From assembly GCA_003478355.1 (NCBI GenBank), contig QUFC01000017.1, positions 1-64,000 on the forward strand: a DNA stretch of 64,000 bases. Reading direction: 5' to 3'. This DNA is from Lachnospiraceae bacterium AM48-27BH (GTDB lineage Bacteria > Bacillota > Clostridia > Lachnospirales > Lachnospiraceae). A program made the position numbers and the translations under genes. Below are positions 17,370-26,180 of this stretch, piece after piece; within the stretch, counting starts at the first letter, position 1; every line of letters begins with the position of its first letter. Below the pieces are notes generated by a model. That model ran no database searches, was not told where the DNA came from, and saw nothing but the letters and a program-made list of their open reading frames with translations.

Positions 17370-19102
17370 CAGCGAACCTCACTTTCACTGCCATCCTCCA
17401 ACAGAGAACGGCACAGCCTGGTCAATGTGGTCTTTGTCTCTGCGGTCGTTTCCCCCAATAGTCCGGCAATTTCCTGGGCCACCATCATCTGTTTATGGAT
17501 CACCTTCTGCGCCAGGTCAATGGTATCCAGCTTCTTCTCATACTCCTCCCGCAGCTGCTCCTCTTCCCTGGTAATGTCAATAAATGTCGCCAGCACCGCA
17601 TCCTCCTTCTCTATGTATACAATATTCTGAAGAGTGGAGAGATGGTATTCCGAATAAGTCACTTTCTTGCCATGGATATTCTGATGTGTATCATAAACCC
17701 ACTGGAAATCCACCGGATCAATAAATTCATACAGATACATTTCCAGTGCCTCTGCCCTGGTTTTTCCGAAATATTTCTCACCCACGCTGGAATATTCCAT
17801 GATCTTCATGTCCTTATCCACGATCAGAACAATGTTTGGCGAAGTCTCCATCACCAGATTAGACAGGGATTCTGCCTTATCATGCATATACGGAATGCAC
17901 ATATTCAGCTCCGCCTTCTTCTGGAACACTGCTACCGCCTTGTCACGGCAGGACGAATAACCGCAGGCACCGCAATTTAACTCATCCTTCGGTCCATGTT
18001 TTCCGATTTTAGCCAGAATCTCCCGTATCTGCTCCTCTGTCGGCTTCTGTTCCACTGGCGAACGGTCCATATATGCCTTGTGAAGCTTCACGCCTTCTGC
18101 CATATCACAGGCAGCTGCCTCTTCTACCGGCTCTTTTGCAATGGTCTCCTCCATATCCAGTTTCACCTTAAACCGGGAAATGGAGCGGTCTTCCACCGTT
18201 GGCCCTTTGATGCAGCCGCCGGAGCAGCTGTTCATCTCGATAAAGCAGCCGTTAATCTCGCCCCGCACCATGCTCTCACATAAATCAATGCAGTTGCGGA
18301 TACCATGGACATAAAATTTGCGGTAATGATCCACCTGTTTTTCTGTAGCAAGAACGGAGTTTACCACCCCGTTCGTCACCGGATACAGCCGGTTTACCTT
18401 CGGATCGATCCGTTCCAATGGTTCAGCCTCACACTCCTGGATCTCAATCTGCTCCTGTTTCAGCCAGCTTTCTACCTCTTGGAAATTCAGTACCGCATCA
18501 ATACAGTCATTATGCCGCAGATCCATGGATTCTTTCTTCTTGGCGATACACGGACCTAAAAATACCACCTTCGTATCTGCTCCATACTCCTTCTTCAGAA
18601 GGCGCCCATGGGCGATCATCGGTGAGACCACAGGCGCCAGATACGGCACCAGCTTTGGATAATAGATCTCGATCAGATCATTGACACTTGGGCAACAGGT
18701 GGTAATAATATTCTCCATGGTTCCCTGCTCCAGAAGAGCTGCATACTCTCTTGTCACCAGAACGGCCCCCTCGGACGTCTCCCGCACATCCGCAAATCCC
18801 AGTTTTTTCAGGGCTGCTTTCACCTGACCCGGCTCCTTGAATTTCAAAAGCCCCATATAGGATGGCGCCATAGATACCACCACCCGGTCCCCATCTGCCA
18901 GAAAGCCTCTGACCCGTTCCAGGTCACTGACCAGAGTTTTGGCAGACTGTGGACAGATCTGCAGACAGGTTCCACATAAAATACACCGGTCCTCCATGAT
19001 CTCCGCCCTGCCATCCCGGATCATGATCGCCTTTACTTCACAGTTACGGATACATTTGTAACAGTGCTTGCATCTGGACGCTTTTAAATCGATGATTCCC
19101 AT
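17369..19102 (-). CDS. sensory [FeFe] hydrogenase with PAS domain (HydS-like)
   Basis: About 577 residues. Two N-terminal [4Fe-4S] motifs (CKHCYKCIRNC, CILCGTCLQIC), a reduced H-cluster domain with TTCCPS, LGPCIAKKKE and SCSGGC loops, a Cys-rich 4Fe-4S segment (NCGACGYSSC near 380), a PAS domain (about 420-520) and a C-terminal coiled helix. The degenerate loop 3 and the PAS fusion separate it from catalytic enzymes and fit the group C sensory type. The ATG at 19102 has GGGGG eight bases upstream and is preferred over 19117. Inferred role: sense H2 or redox state and control the coupled phosphatase and, directly or not, the convergent hydrogenase operon. Confidence 0.88.
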   Translation of the reverse strand: MGIIDLKASRCKHCYKCIRNCEVKAIMIRDGRAEIMEDRCILCGTCLQICPQSAKTLVSDLERVRGFLADGDRVVVSMAPSYMGLLKFKEPGQVKAALKKLGFADVRETSEGAVLVTREYAALLEQGTMENIITTCCPSVNDLIEIYYPKLVPYLAPVVSPMIAHGRLLKKEYGADTKVVFLGPCIAKKKESMDLRHNDCIDAVLNFQEVESWLKQEQIEIQECEAEPLERIDPKVNRLYPVTNGVVNSVLATEKQVDHYRKFYVHGIRNCIDLCESMVRGEINGCFIEMNSCSGGCIKGPTVEDRSISRFKVKLDMEETIAKEPVEEAAACDMAEGVKLHKAYMDRSPVEQKPTEEQIREILAKIGKHGPKDELNCGACGYSSCRDKAVAVFQKKAELNMCIPYMHDKAESLSNLVMETSPNIVLIVDKDMKIMEYSSVGEKYFGKTRAEALEMYLYEFIDPVDFQWVYDTHQNIHGKKVTYSEYHLSTLQNIVYIEKEDAVLATFIDITREEEQLREEYEKKLDTIDLAQKVIHKQMMVAQEIAGLLGETTAETKTTLTRLCRSLLEDGSESEVR

Positions 19103-19202
19103 AAATTTGACCCCCATATGTATATTTGATACCGTTTATTTCTTTGCGTTTTCGCCATGCGTATTCACTTTGTTTGCTTCGCACTTTACGCCATGTTCAT
19201 TC

Positions 19203-19316
19203 ATAAGATGCCGTAAAACGGCATCTTATTTCATGTCGGGCTGCGCCCTATAGAAGTCAACCTGTGAGAAGTCCTTTGTGAGCAAGCTCCCACGGGCTTC
19301 TCACAGGTTGACTTCT
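19203..19316. repeat. double-hairpin palindromic element in a divergent intergenic region
   Basis: Two adjacent structures in the 352-base gap between the sensory hydrogenase and an ABC operon. A 12-bp perfect stem with a 3-base loop lies at 19203-19229, and a 20-bp perfect stem at 19252-19271/19297-19316 encloses 25 bases. Neither is followed by a T-run. The sequence is unrelated to the palindrome at 6839 but the organisation is similar. No ORF of note is present in the gap. Confidence 0.75.
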
Positions 19317-19357
19317 GCATGGCTTTGCTATTATCATTATCTCATGTAACCCGCTAT

Positions 19358-19385
19358 TTATCAATTTGAATTTCTGTGTTATAAT
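19358..19385 (+). promoter_or_regulatory. promoter of the ABC operon starting at 19455
   Basis: Extended -10 TGTTATAAT ends at 19385, with a weak -35 TTATCA at 19358-19363 (16-base spacer). The start codon is 70 bases downstream. The -10 and the upstream TTATCAATT resemble the hydrogenase promoter. Confidence 0.5.
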
Positions 19386-19454
19386 GGCGATGGCCGCGCT
19401 AATCTGAAAGAATTTTCTAACAGAAAAGGCGGTACAGAAAGAGAGGAATCATTC

Positions 19455-20552
19455 ATGAAAAAAACACTTGCAATGCTCATGGCATGTGCCATGACCGCAG
19501 CGTCTCTGGCTGGATGCGCTCCCGCAGACAAGACTCAGACCACCGCTGCCACTGAAACTGCCGCACCGGAGACTTCCGCCGCAGAAACCACTGCTGAAGA
19601 GACCACAGCTGAGACAACTGCAGAAGCAGCTTCCACAAAAGGCGCTTCTGACGAGGCCGTTCTTCACATCGGCTCTTTAAAGGGGCCAACCACCATGGGT
19701 CTGGTATCCCTGATGGACAAGGCTTCTAAGGGCGAATCCGAAGGCTCTTACGACTTTACTATGGTAACCGACGCTTCCGAACTGGCTGCACAGATGGTAT
19801 CCGGCGACCTGGACATCGCACTGGTTCCAGCTAACCTGGCAAGCATCCTGTATCAGAAGACCAAGCAGGGCGTAGAGGTGATCGATATCAACACCCTGGG
19901 CGTTCTCTACGTGGCTGCCGCTGATGATTCTATCCAGAGCATCGCTGATTTAAAGGGCAAAACCTTATATATGACCGGAAAAGGAACTACTCCGGATTAT
20001 GTACTCCAGTATTTATTAAGTGCGAACGGTATGACTTCCGATGATCTGACCATCGAATATAAATCTGAGGCTGCTGAGGTAGCTGCTGTCTTAAAGGAAC
20101 AGACAGATGCCATCGGCTTACTGCCGCAGCCTTTCGTAACCGTCGCCATGGCACAGAACGAGAATCTGAAAATGGTCTTAAATCTTACAGAAGAATGGGA
20201 AAAGACACAGCCGGAAAATGGCAGCGCCCTGGTGACCGGCGTTACCGTATGCCGCAAGGACGTGCTCGAGGATCAGGCTGACGCAGTTGATACTTTCTTA
20301 AAAGAGCATGAAGCATCTGCCGCATTTGCCAATGCCAATGTAGAAGAAACCGCCCAGTTAGTGGCTGATGCCGGAATCATCGAGAAAGCTCCGATCGCCG
20401 CAAAAGCAATCCCTTACTGCAGCATCACTTACATTGATGGCACAGATATGCAGACCAAGGTATCCGGTTACTTAAGCGTACTGTTTGACCAGGACCCGTC
20501 CTCCATCGGCGGACAGCTTCCTGACGAAGGATTCTATTATATTCATGAATAA
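19455..20552 (+). CDS. ABC substrate-binding lipoprotein, nitrate/sulfonate/NMT1-like
   Basis: 365 residues. Lipoprotein signal with lipobox LAGC near residue 21, then a 35-residue Thr/Ala/Glu linker, then a type II binding fold resembling TauA/SsuA/ThiY proteins (LHIGSLKGPTTMG, DIALVPANLA, DLKGKTLYMTGKGTTPDY). It delivers a small ligand to the permease and ATPase encoded immediately downstream. The ligand is not obvious: no signature separates sulfonates, nitrate-like anions or thiamine precursors. The last codons overlap the permease start by 8 bases. The start is the ATG of MKKTLAML, preceded by GAGAGGAA. Confidence 0.85.
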   Translation: MKKTLAMLMACAMTAASLAGCAPADKTQTTAATETAAPETSAAETTAEETTAETTAEAASTKGASDEAVLHIGSLKGPTTMGLVSLMDKASKGESEGSYDFTMVTDASELAAQMVSGDLDIALVPANLASILYQKTKQGVEVIDINTLGVLYVAAADDSIQSIADLKGKTLYMTGKGTTPDYVLQYLLSANGMTSDDLTIEYKSEAAEVAAVLKEQTDAIGLLPQPFVTVAMAQNENLKMVLNLTEEWEKTQPENGSALVTGVTVCRKDVLEDQADAVDTFLKEHEASAAFANANVEETAQLVADAGIIEKAPIAAKAIPYCSITYIDGTDMQTKVSGYLSVLFDQDPSSIGGQLPDEGFYYIHE

Positions 20553-21336
20553 TTGGAAAAAACTATCGATCATTCTTTTATGGCTTGGAATCTGGCAGAT
20601 CACTGCCACATTCATCCATAATCCCATCATGCTTGTAGGGCCCATAGAGGCCCTGCAGACCCTGTGGTGGTTATTGCCCTCCGGTGATTTCTGGATCTCT
20701 ATTTATCAATCATTTTTGCGGATCAGCATCGGATTTTTAACTGCATTTATGATTGGTCTGCTTCTTGGCAGCCTTGCATACCACATTCCCTTTGTGAAAG
20801 AGCTTCTGGAGCCTCCTATGCTCTTTTTCAAATCCGTTCCCGTGGCATCCTTTGTGATCCTCGCCCTGATCTGGGCCGGTTCCCGCAACCTTTCCATTTT
20901 CATTGCTTTTATCGTTGTTCTCCCGGTGATCTATGTCAATACCATCTCCGGACTGGAAAGCACCGATCAAAAGCTTCTGGAAATGGCAGCGATATTCCGG
21001 CTTCCACTTTGGAAAAGAGTTCGTTTCATCTATCTGCCGGCACTGGTTCCTTACCTTCTCAGTGCCTGCCGCACTGCACTGGGCATGAGCTGGAAATCCG
21101 GTGTTGCCGCTGAGGTGATCGGTCTTCCAGATCATTCCATCGGAGAACGTCTGTATCTGTCTAAGATCTATCTGGAAACAGCCGATCTCTTTGCCTGGAC
21201 ACTGGTGATCATCACCATCAGTGCCTTATTTGAACGCATTGTGTTATATTTGATTTCCAGACTATGCCCGCCTTCCGCGGACACCTTACTGAAAGGAGAA
21301 TCCTCCCGTGAAACTGCAGATCGATCATCTGTCTAA
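20545..21336 (+). CDS. ABC permease, SsuC/TauC type
   Basis: About 263 residues from ATG 20545, which overlaps the binding-protein stop. Six hydrophobic helices. The EAA-type cytoplasmic loop reads STDQKLLEMAAIFRLPLWKR, followed by ALGMSWKSGVAAEVIG, the pattern of nitrate/sulfonate/taurine permeases. It overlaps the start of the ATPase gene by 29 bases, so all three genes form one tight operon. The in-frame extension upstream to 20485 lies inside the binding-protein gene and is not used. Confidence 0.88.
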   Translation: MNNWKKLSIILLWLGIWQITATFIHNPIMLVGPIEALQTLWWLLPSGDFWISIYQSFLRISIGFLTAFMIGLLLGSLAYHIPFVKELLEPPMLFFKSVPVASFVILALIWAGSRNLSIFIAFIVVLPVIYVNTISGLESTDQKLLEMAAIFRLPLWKRVRFIYLPALVPYLLSACRTALGMSWKSGVAAEVIGLPDHSIGERLYLSKIYLETADLFAWTLVIITISALFERIVLYLISRLCPPSADTLLKGESSRETADRSSV

Positions 21337-21879
21337 ACATTTCGGAGACCTTACGGTTTTCGATCAGCTTTCCCTAACGATGGAAAGCGGAAACATCTAC
21401 TGTCTGATGGCCCCATCCGGCAAAGGAAAAACCACCCTTTTCCGGATCCTCATGGGCTTTGAACATGCAGACAGCGGCCAGATCACAGGCCTGAACCACG
21501 CCCGCATCAGCGCAGTATTCCAGGAGGACCGCCTCTGTGAAGCATTTACCCCTCTGGATAATGTATACATGGCTGCAGCCCCGGCTTTCACGAAAGCCCA
21601 GATCCGCAAAGAGCTCCTGGCACTTCTTCCCGAAGATGCGCTAAACCGTCCCGTCTGCACCCTGAGCGGTGGACAAAAGCGCCGTACCGCCATCTGCCGC
21701 GCTCTCTGTGCACCCTTTGACCTGCTGATCATGGATGAACCATTTACCGGGCTGGATGAAGACACCAGGCTTGAAGTGATCCAATACATCAAAAAAAAGA
21801 GCGCCGGGAGCTTACGCTCCTCAGCACTCATCAGCAATCCGATATCAACGCCCTCGGCGGTATCCTGATTCACCTGTAA
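21308..21879 (+). pseudogene. ABC ATPase of the same importer, frameshift in an A-run
   Basis: GTG start at 21308 with GGAG upstream. Walker A APSGKGKTT (atypical Ala for Gly), signature LSGGQKRR, Walker B LLIMDEPFTGLD. After QYIKKK the frame changes in a run of eight A near 21792-21799; the other frame continues with LTLLSTHQQSDINALGG, containing the switch His, and stops at 21877-21879. One base added to the run restores a protein of about 190 residues, short for the family but with all core motifs. The homopolymer setting makes a base-calling error likely; phase variation by slippage is the biological alternative. Confidence 0.83.
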
Positions 21880-21881
21880 AC

Positions 21882-21962
21882 TGCGGGCAACAGGACTTGA
21901 ACCTGCACGTCGGGGACACCAGAACCTAAATCTGGCGCGTCTGCCAATTCCGCCATGCCCGC
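21882..21962 (-). tRNA. tRNA-Leu (anticodon UAG)
   Basis: Folds as a class II tRNA on the minus strand: acceptor GCGGGCA/TGCCCGC, D arm with GGCAGAC, anticodon stem CCAGA/TCTGG with loop TTTAGGT giving UAG, variable arm, and T arm with GGTTCAAGTCC. The discriminator is A and CCA is not encoded. The 3' end is only two bases from the convergent ABC ATPase stop codon. Confidence 0.92.
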
Positions 21963-22091
21963 AAAATCATTGCAGTTCGTGCAGCGCATGAACTGTAATA
22001 ACTTGATTATTATACCATATCTATGATAATTGTCAATCGTTCCTTTTCATGGTACACTAGAAGTACAATCCCAGAGCCCGGAGGTGTTTTC

Positions 22092-22187
22092 ATGAAAATT
22101 TCCCAAACCAAAGATATCCGTACCGCTAACAGCTTAACGATCATACGCCATATTCTGGATAAAAAAGAGATTTCCAGAGCCCGCATT
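22092..22187 (+). pseudogene. N-terminal remnant of a ROK-family repressor
   Basis: ATG with GGAGG upstream begins a 32-residue stretch (MKISQTKDIR, then NSLTIIRHIL, ending ISRARI) that matches the N-terminal winged-helix start of NagC/XylR-type ROK regulators. Homology stops exactly where the opposite-strand zinc-ribbon gene ends; the sugar-binding part is absent. It is best read as a deletion scar. A short leader peptide is possible but unsupported. Confidence 0.65.
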
Positions 22188-22277
22188 TTAATCTTTTACA
22201 GATTCTCCACATTTCGGACAGAGCTCTGTTCCCTGCTTCACTTCAAAACCACATTTCGGGCATTTTACCTTTTCCAT
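22188..22277 (-). CDS. 29-residue zinc-ribbon miniprotein
   Basis: A complete ORF too short for usual gene callers. The ATG at 22277 has GGAG seven bases upstream; the product has two CPKCG knuckles spaced by ten residues (residues 6-10 and 20-24) and stops with TAA at 22188. The paired Cys motifs are those of zinc-ribbon domains found at the N-terminus of many Firmicute membrane or regulatory proteins. It may be a genuine miniprotein or the stub of a longer protein cut by the same rearrangement that truncated the ROK gene. A rubredoxin is unlikely because the spacing is too short. Confidence 0.6.
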   Translation of the reverse strand: MEKVKCPKCGFEVKQGTELCPKCGESVKD

Positions 22278-22364
22278 AGATTTTCTCCTTCTTTTAGTTA
22301 TAGTATAACATTGTTTTCCTAAAAGTACATGAATAATGATGTTTTTAGAGCAAAAGAATCTGTT

Positions 22365-23174
22365 TCAATAAGAATTCCTCAAAAATGTAAAAAAATTGTC
22401 AGTAGTTAGAGAACTCAGTATTTCTGGAGAACTGTTTCTCAATTTAGCAGCCATGCGGATGGTTGCGTGGAGTGAATCTTTAACCACGATTTCTTCTGGC
22501 TGCTTCTGTGTTGTTTCCCTTATGCTCTCCCGCTCTTCTATGGCATAATTCTGGCTTTTCTGTCCTTCTTCCCATGCCCATTTCACTGCGTCCATGCCAT
22601 CCGTCTCCAACAGGATCCGGTTCTCCGGCACCCGTTTCGCCACCTGCTGCACAGCCGGATTCCAGATCACATCCGGCCCGACAGAAAAATAACACTCTAA
22701 GTCCAGATAACCGTCCAGATCATGGTCTGCGGAATACCAATGCACCAGATAAGTGTTTGGATATTTCCTAATTAACTCCAGGATCTCCCGTTCCTGATCC
22801 TTCGTATGAAGGACTACCGGCTTCTTCCACTCTGCCGCAATCTGGAGTTGTTTCTCCAGAACCTCCTTCTGTCGTTTCAGCGGCACATTGCACCACAGGC
22901 TATCCATACCGATTTCACCGATCACCTGGCATTTTTCCAGGTATGGCATCATATCCTCCACCTTCCATTGATCCGCATACCATGGATGGAGACCAAAAAC
23001 CGGAAACAGAATTCCTTCTGTTTCCGGCATATGGCAAAGCTCCATCACCCATCTGGCATCCTCTGGATCTGTTCCACAGACCATGGTAGGAATCCCTTCC
23101 CTGATCCGCTCTAACGCCTCTGCCTTTGTTTTTACGTGGGCGTGGGCATCTGTCACCACCGGGTAATCTCTCAT
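22365..23174 (-). CDS. TatD-family metal-dependent hydrolase
   Basis: About 269 residues from ATG 23174 (preceded by AGGA); a TTG at 23252 would add 26 Lys-rich residues without homology. TatD features: the DAHAHV metal site near the start, GLHPWY near 60, GEIGMDS near 85, VLHTKD near 118 and the late ETDGMD. The usual final motif is replaced by a divergent tail. Family members are DNases or hydrolases of unknown substrate; the residue after GEIG is Met rather than Leu, and the Asp is retained. It follows an ABC ATPase gene with near overlap, so it may be cotranscribed with the importer. Confidence 0.82.
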   Translation of the reverse strand: MRDYPVVTDAHAHVKTKAEALERIREGIPTMVCGTDPEDARWVMELCHMPETEGILFPVFGLHPWYADQWKVEDMMPYLEKCQVIGEIGMDSLWCNVPLKRQKEVLEKQLQIAAEWKKPVVLHTKDQEREILELIRKYPNTYLVHWYSADHDLDGYLDLECYFSVGPDVIWNPAVQQVAKRVPENRILLETDGMDAVKWAWEEGQKSQNYAIEERESIRETTQKQPEEIVVKDSLHATIRMAAKLRNSSPEILSSLTTDNFFTFLRNSY

Positions 23175-23248
23175 ATTCTTTTCCTGCTTTCTGTTTTTCG
23201 GCTTCCCACCGGTCTTACTTTTGTTTCTCCAATCTTTGCTCTCATTTC

Positions 23249-23994
23249 TCAAACTTCTGTTTTCTCACCCATGATCTGCCGGTAGATCTTCTGTCTCAGT
23301 TCTCCCTGACTATACAGCCAGTCCCGGCTCCGGTTCTGTTCCGTGATCACCATCTCCGAGCCAATCTTTCCGGTATTCCGGTCCAACACCAGGATACGGT
23401 CGGCAGATAGATCGCCTCGTCAATGTCGTGAGTAACCAAAAGCACTGTCCGGTTCATCTTCTCCCGGACACTTAGCAACCAGTCCTGCATCTCTCCCCTG
23501 GTGATCACATCCAGAGCGCCAAAAGGCTCATCCAACAGCAAAATCTCTGCATGATACAGAAGTGTCCGAAGAAAAGCAGCCCTCTGTCTCATACCACCAG
23601 ACAATGCCGACGGATATTCATGCTCATATCCCTTTAATCCAAAGGATTCCATCTGCTCTGCCGCAGCTTTCCGCATATTCTCAATGCCACCGTGGATTCT
23701 TGCATAAAGGCAGACATTATCCAGAATGGTCTTCCATGAGAACAGCAGGTCATTCTGCGGCATATAGGCAAAATGTTCCGTAATGCCATGGATTTCTTCT
23801 CCATCTACCAGAATCCGCCCCGCTTCCGGCTTGATCACACCGGTTAAAAGCTTCAAAAGCGTTGATTTACCACAGCCTGACGGACCAAGCAGGCTCACAA
23901 ACTCCCCTTCCTTCACCCGGAAATCCATTTCATTTAAAATGTTTCTTTCTTCATAGGAAAATGTCAATCCTGATATCTGTAACTTGGTATTCAT
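23249..23994 (-). pseudogene. thiamine-precursor-type ABC ATPase, one-base frameshift near the end
   Basis: From ATG 23994: Walker A GPSGCGKST, signature LSGGMRQR, Walker B LLLDEPFGALD and switch VTHDIDEAIYL. The frame breaks at about 23403-23405 (minus strand CTGCCGAC where CTGGCCGAC is expected) and continues in another frame through DRILVLDRNTGKIG to a TGA at 23249. Repaired length is about 248 residues, normal for TauB/SsuB/ThiZ ATPases. All catalytic motifs precede the break. The binding protein downstream in coordinate order is ThiY-like, supporting a hydroxymethyl-pyrimidine precursor importer. Confidence 0.85.
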
Positions 23995-24060
23995 GTGTTC
24001 ACCTGCTTTCCTCTATCATTCCTGTAATATCTCTAATTGCCCGCGGTTCTGTGAAATCCA

Positions 24061-25194
24061 TTATTCTGGTAAAAACTCGTTGGTATAGCACTCAGATGCT
24101 GGGATTGCCTGGTCGATCACACCGTACTCTACCATAAAATCAGTGTAATTATCCCATACCTCATCCTTCATCTCTCCCCAACGGTCCGTATCTTCCATAT
24201 ATTTCTCAGCCAGATACTCCTGGGACATGGTTAACAGATCTAAAGAGTAGTCCGGTGCGTATTTCTGAAGGATCTTCGCGCTCTCATCCGGATTCTCGAT
24301 CGCATAGCGATATCCTTTCTCAGTAGCAGCCAGGAACTTCTTCACCATCTCCGGCTTCTGCTCCAGAGTATCTTGATTCGCAATGATCACCGGTGTGTAG
24401 TAGTCCAGTCTGTCATCCAACTGACGCAGTTCCATGTAGTTGATCGGGAAATTGTTTAATTTGCATTTTACATTATCCCATCCCTCAAAGAACCACTCAA
24501 TATCCACTTTGTCTTTCAATGCCTCAAAACCAGAGCCATCAGAAATGACCATATTTAACTTGGAAAAATCAGCGCCATCCTTCGTCATCACTGCCTTTAA
24601 CACAGCCTCTTCTCCCGGGCCGCCCCAGCCAGCGTAAGTCTTGCCCTCAAAATCCTTCGGAGATTTGATGTCTTTATCTGCATAAGTTACAAAACCAGAG
24701 GTGTTATGCTGGATCAGCGTTGCGATGGTCTTGATCGGAAGCGGGTCCTTAGAGGTTAATGCAATGGTCACATCCTCCTGATAGCTGATACCGAAATCGC
24801 CCTTACCAACCGCGATCAAGGTTGCAGTTGCTCCCTCCGTCGGCTCTATGATCTCCACATCCAGTCCTGCTTCTTTATAATATCCCTGATCCAAAGCCAC
24901 ATACATACCGGTATGGTTGGTATTGGCCACATAGTCCAGGATCACCGTTACTTTCTCTAACTGATCCGCATCCCCGGCTTTTGCATCAGACGCTTCTGCA
25001 TTACTCTCTGCTGCGCTTTCAGAAGCGCCACTCTCTGCGCCTGCTGCCCCGCTGCTCTGGCTCTCTGCTGCAGTCCCAGCTGCGGTTGTCTGGCTGTTAT
25101 TCTGGGAAGAACATGCAGTCATCCCCACCGCCAGGGCTGCCGCCATTATCAGGCTTCCACTCTTTCTTACCAGCTGTCTCATTGGTTTTCTCAT
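24061..25194 (-). CDS. ThiY/NMT1-like substrate-binding lipoprotein
   Basis: About 377 residues from ATG 25194, which has GGAGGAG seven bases upstream. Lipobox MTACS, then a Ser/Ala/Glu-rich linker to about residue 75, then a type II binding fold with [15 protein letters not shown], the ThiY-family signature (LDWxPNTNHTG with Tyr for Trp). It also has [21 protein letters not shown] and WGGPGEE. ThiY proteins bind formylaminopyrimidine or related thiamine fragments; the W to Y change leaves the ligand uncertain. The genes on either side encode the ATPase and an N-terminally truncated permease of the same importer. Confidence 0.88.
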   Translation of the reverse strand: MRKPMRQLVRKSGSLIMAAALAVGMTACSSQNNSQTTAAGTAAESQSSGAAGAESGASESAAESNAEASDAKAGDADQLEKVTVILDYVANTNHTGMYVALDQGYYKEAGLDVEIIEPTEGATATLIAVGKGDFGISYQEDVTIALTSKDPLPIKTIATLIQHNTSGFVTYADKDIKSPKDFEGKTYAGWGGPGEEAVLKAVMTKDGADFSKLNMVISDGSGFEALKDKVDIEWFFEGWDNVKCKLNNFPINYMELRQLDDRLDYYTPVIIANQDTLEQKPEMVKKFLAATEKGYRYAIENPDESAKILQKYAPDYSLDLLTMSQEYLAEKYMEDTDRWGEMKDEVWDNYTDFMVEYGVIDQAIPASECYTNEFLPE

Positions 25195-25281
25195 AATCTT
25201 TCTCCTCCACCTAAATCCTTTGCCTTTTCCCTTTGGCGCTTCCCCTCTCATCAAGGTCACACGCACCGGGCAGGCCGTATT

Positions 25282-25779
25282 TTATCTTTTCCTGCGCTCA
25301 TATGGAAGCAACACAAAGCTCATCAGCCGGATGATTCCATTCATACACAGACTCAAGGCAATGATCACTACCACGCAGGCAAAACCCTTATCAAGCATAT
25401 AGCTGTTCTTTACTCTCAGAAGATAATACCCCAGTCCCTGCTGGGAACCGATCCACTCTCCCACGACCGCGCCGCTGATACTATAAGTCGCGGACACCTT
25501 CAGGCCCGAAAGCAGCGCCGGAATCGCTGCCGGAATCTTCACCAGCTTGTAAGCCGTCCATTTCCCTGCGCCATAAGAGCGCACCAGATGGACGTATTCA
25601 CTGTCTACTCTTCCCAGCCCGTCCACAAAGCTGACTGCCACCGGAAAAAAGCACATAAGCACGACTGTAAAAATCTTCGGCAGCATGCCAAATCCCATAT
25701 AAATGATCAAAATCGGAGCCATCACGATCATCGGCACCGTCTGGGTCACCACCAGAATCGGATATAATCCCTGACGCAC
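25282..25779 (-). pseudogene. ABC permease of the ThiXYZ type lacking its N-terminal third
   Basis: The 165-residue ORF begins at a GTG in mid-domain (QGLYPILVVTQTVPM) and runs through the EAA loop region (YVHLVRSYGAGKWTAYK) to a normal C-terminus. Family members are about 250 residues, so roughly 80-90 residues, including the first two helices, are missing. The upstream 150 bases to tRNA-Lys hold no recognisable permease sequence in any frame, so this is a deletion rather than a frameshift. The importer is probably non-functional unless the deletion is an assembly artefact. Confidence 0.75.
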
Positions 25780-25928
25780 CCCCTATTCCATCCAGAAGTC
25801 ATGTCTATCACTGGGTTTGTTTCTTTTTTCTCAATCATTTTAAAAAATATACAAAAAATATCTACGCAAAACTTCAAAAACTGCTTGACGCATTTTTCAT
25901 TCTATGATAAACTTATTCTGCTTGTTAA

Positions 25929-26001
25929 GGGCGTGTAGCTCAGTCGGTAGAGCACTTGACTTTTAATCAAGTTGTCCGGGGTTCGAATCCCCGCACGCTC
26001 A
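25929..26001 (+). tRNA. tRNA-Lys (anticodon UUU)
   Basis: Clean cloverleaf: acceptor GGGCGTG/CACGCTC (one G-T pair), D arm GCTC...GAGC, anticodon stem CTTGA/TCAAG with loop CTTTTAA (anticodon TTT), T arm CGGGG/CCCCG with TTCGAAT. Discriminator A, no encoded CCA. Confidence 0.96.
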
Positions 26002-26009
26002 TTGCTTAG

Positions 26010-26062
26010 AAAGGAGTTGTTGCAAAATGTAGATAAACATTCTACGGAGCAACAACTCCTTT
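26010..26062 (+). terminator. hairpin downstream of tRNA-Lys
   Basis: AAAGGAGTTGTTGC pairs perfectly with GCAACAACTCCTTT (14 bp) around a loop that contains a small GTAGA/TCTAC stem. The T-run is short, so termination strength is uncertain. A third partial copy of the arm (TTGCAACAACTCCT) appears about 90 bases later. Confidence 0.6.
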
Positions 26063-26180
26063 ATCATTTTGCAGAATTTTCAAAATCAACTTGCATCACC
26101 GTTACAAAAAGGAGCTGCCGCTCCGAGAATTTCCCTCCCCATTGCAACAACTCCTGTTCTTGTTATCAGCAATTAGTCGA

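Noticed and set aside
25195..25928. TPP riboswitch upstream of the ThiXYZ-like genes
   Set aside because: The conserved CTGAGA and related core strings were not seen on the minus strand; the 5' region may have been lost with the permease N-terminus.
26010..26160. Repeats after tRNA-Lys as a phage attachment site
   Set aside because: The repeated GGAGTTGTTG arms form a hairpin and do not duplicate the tRNA 3' end; no integrase gene is nearby.
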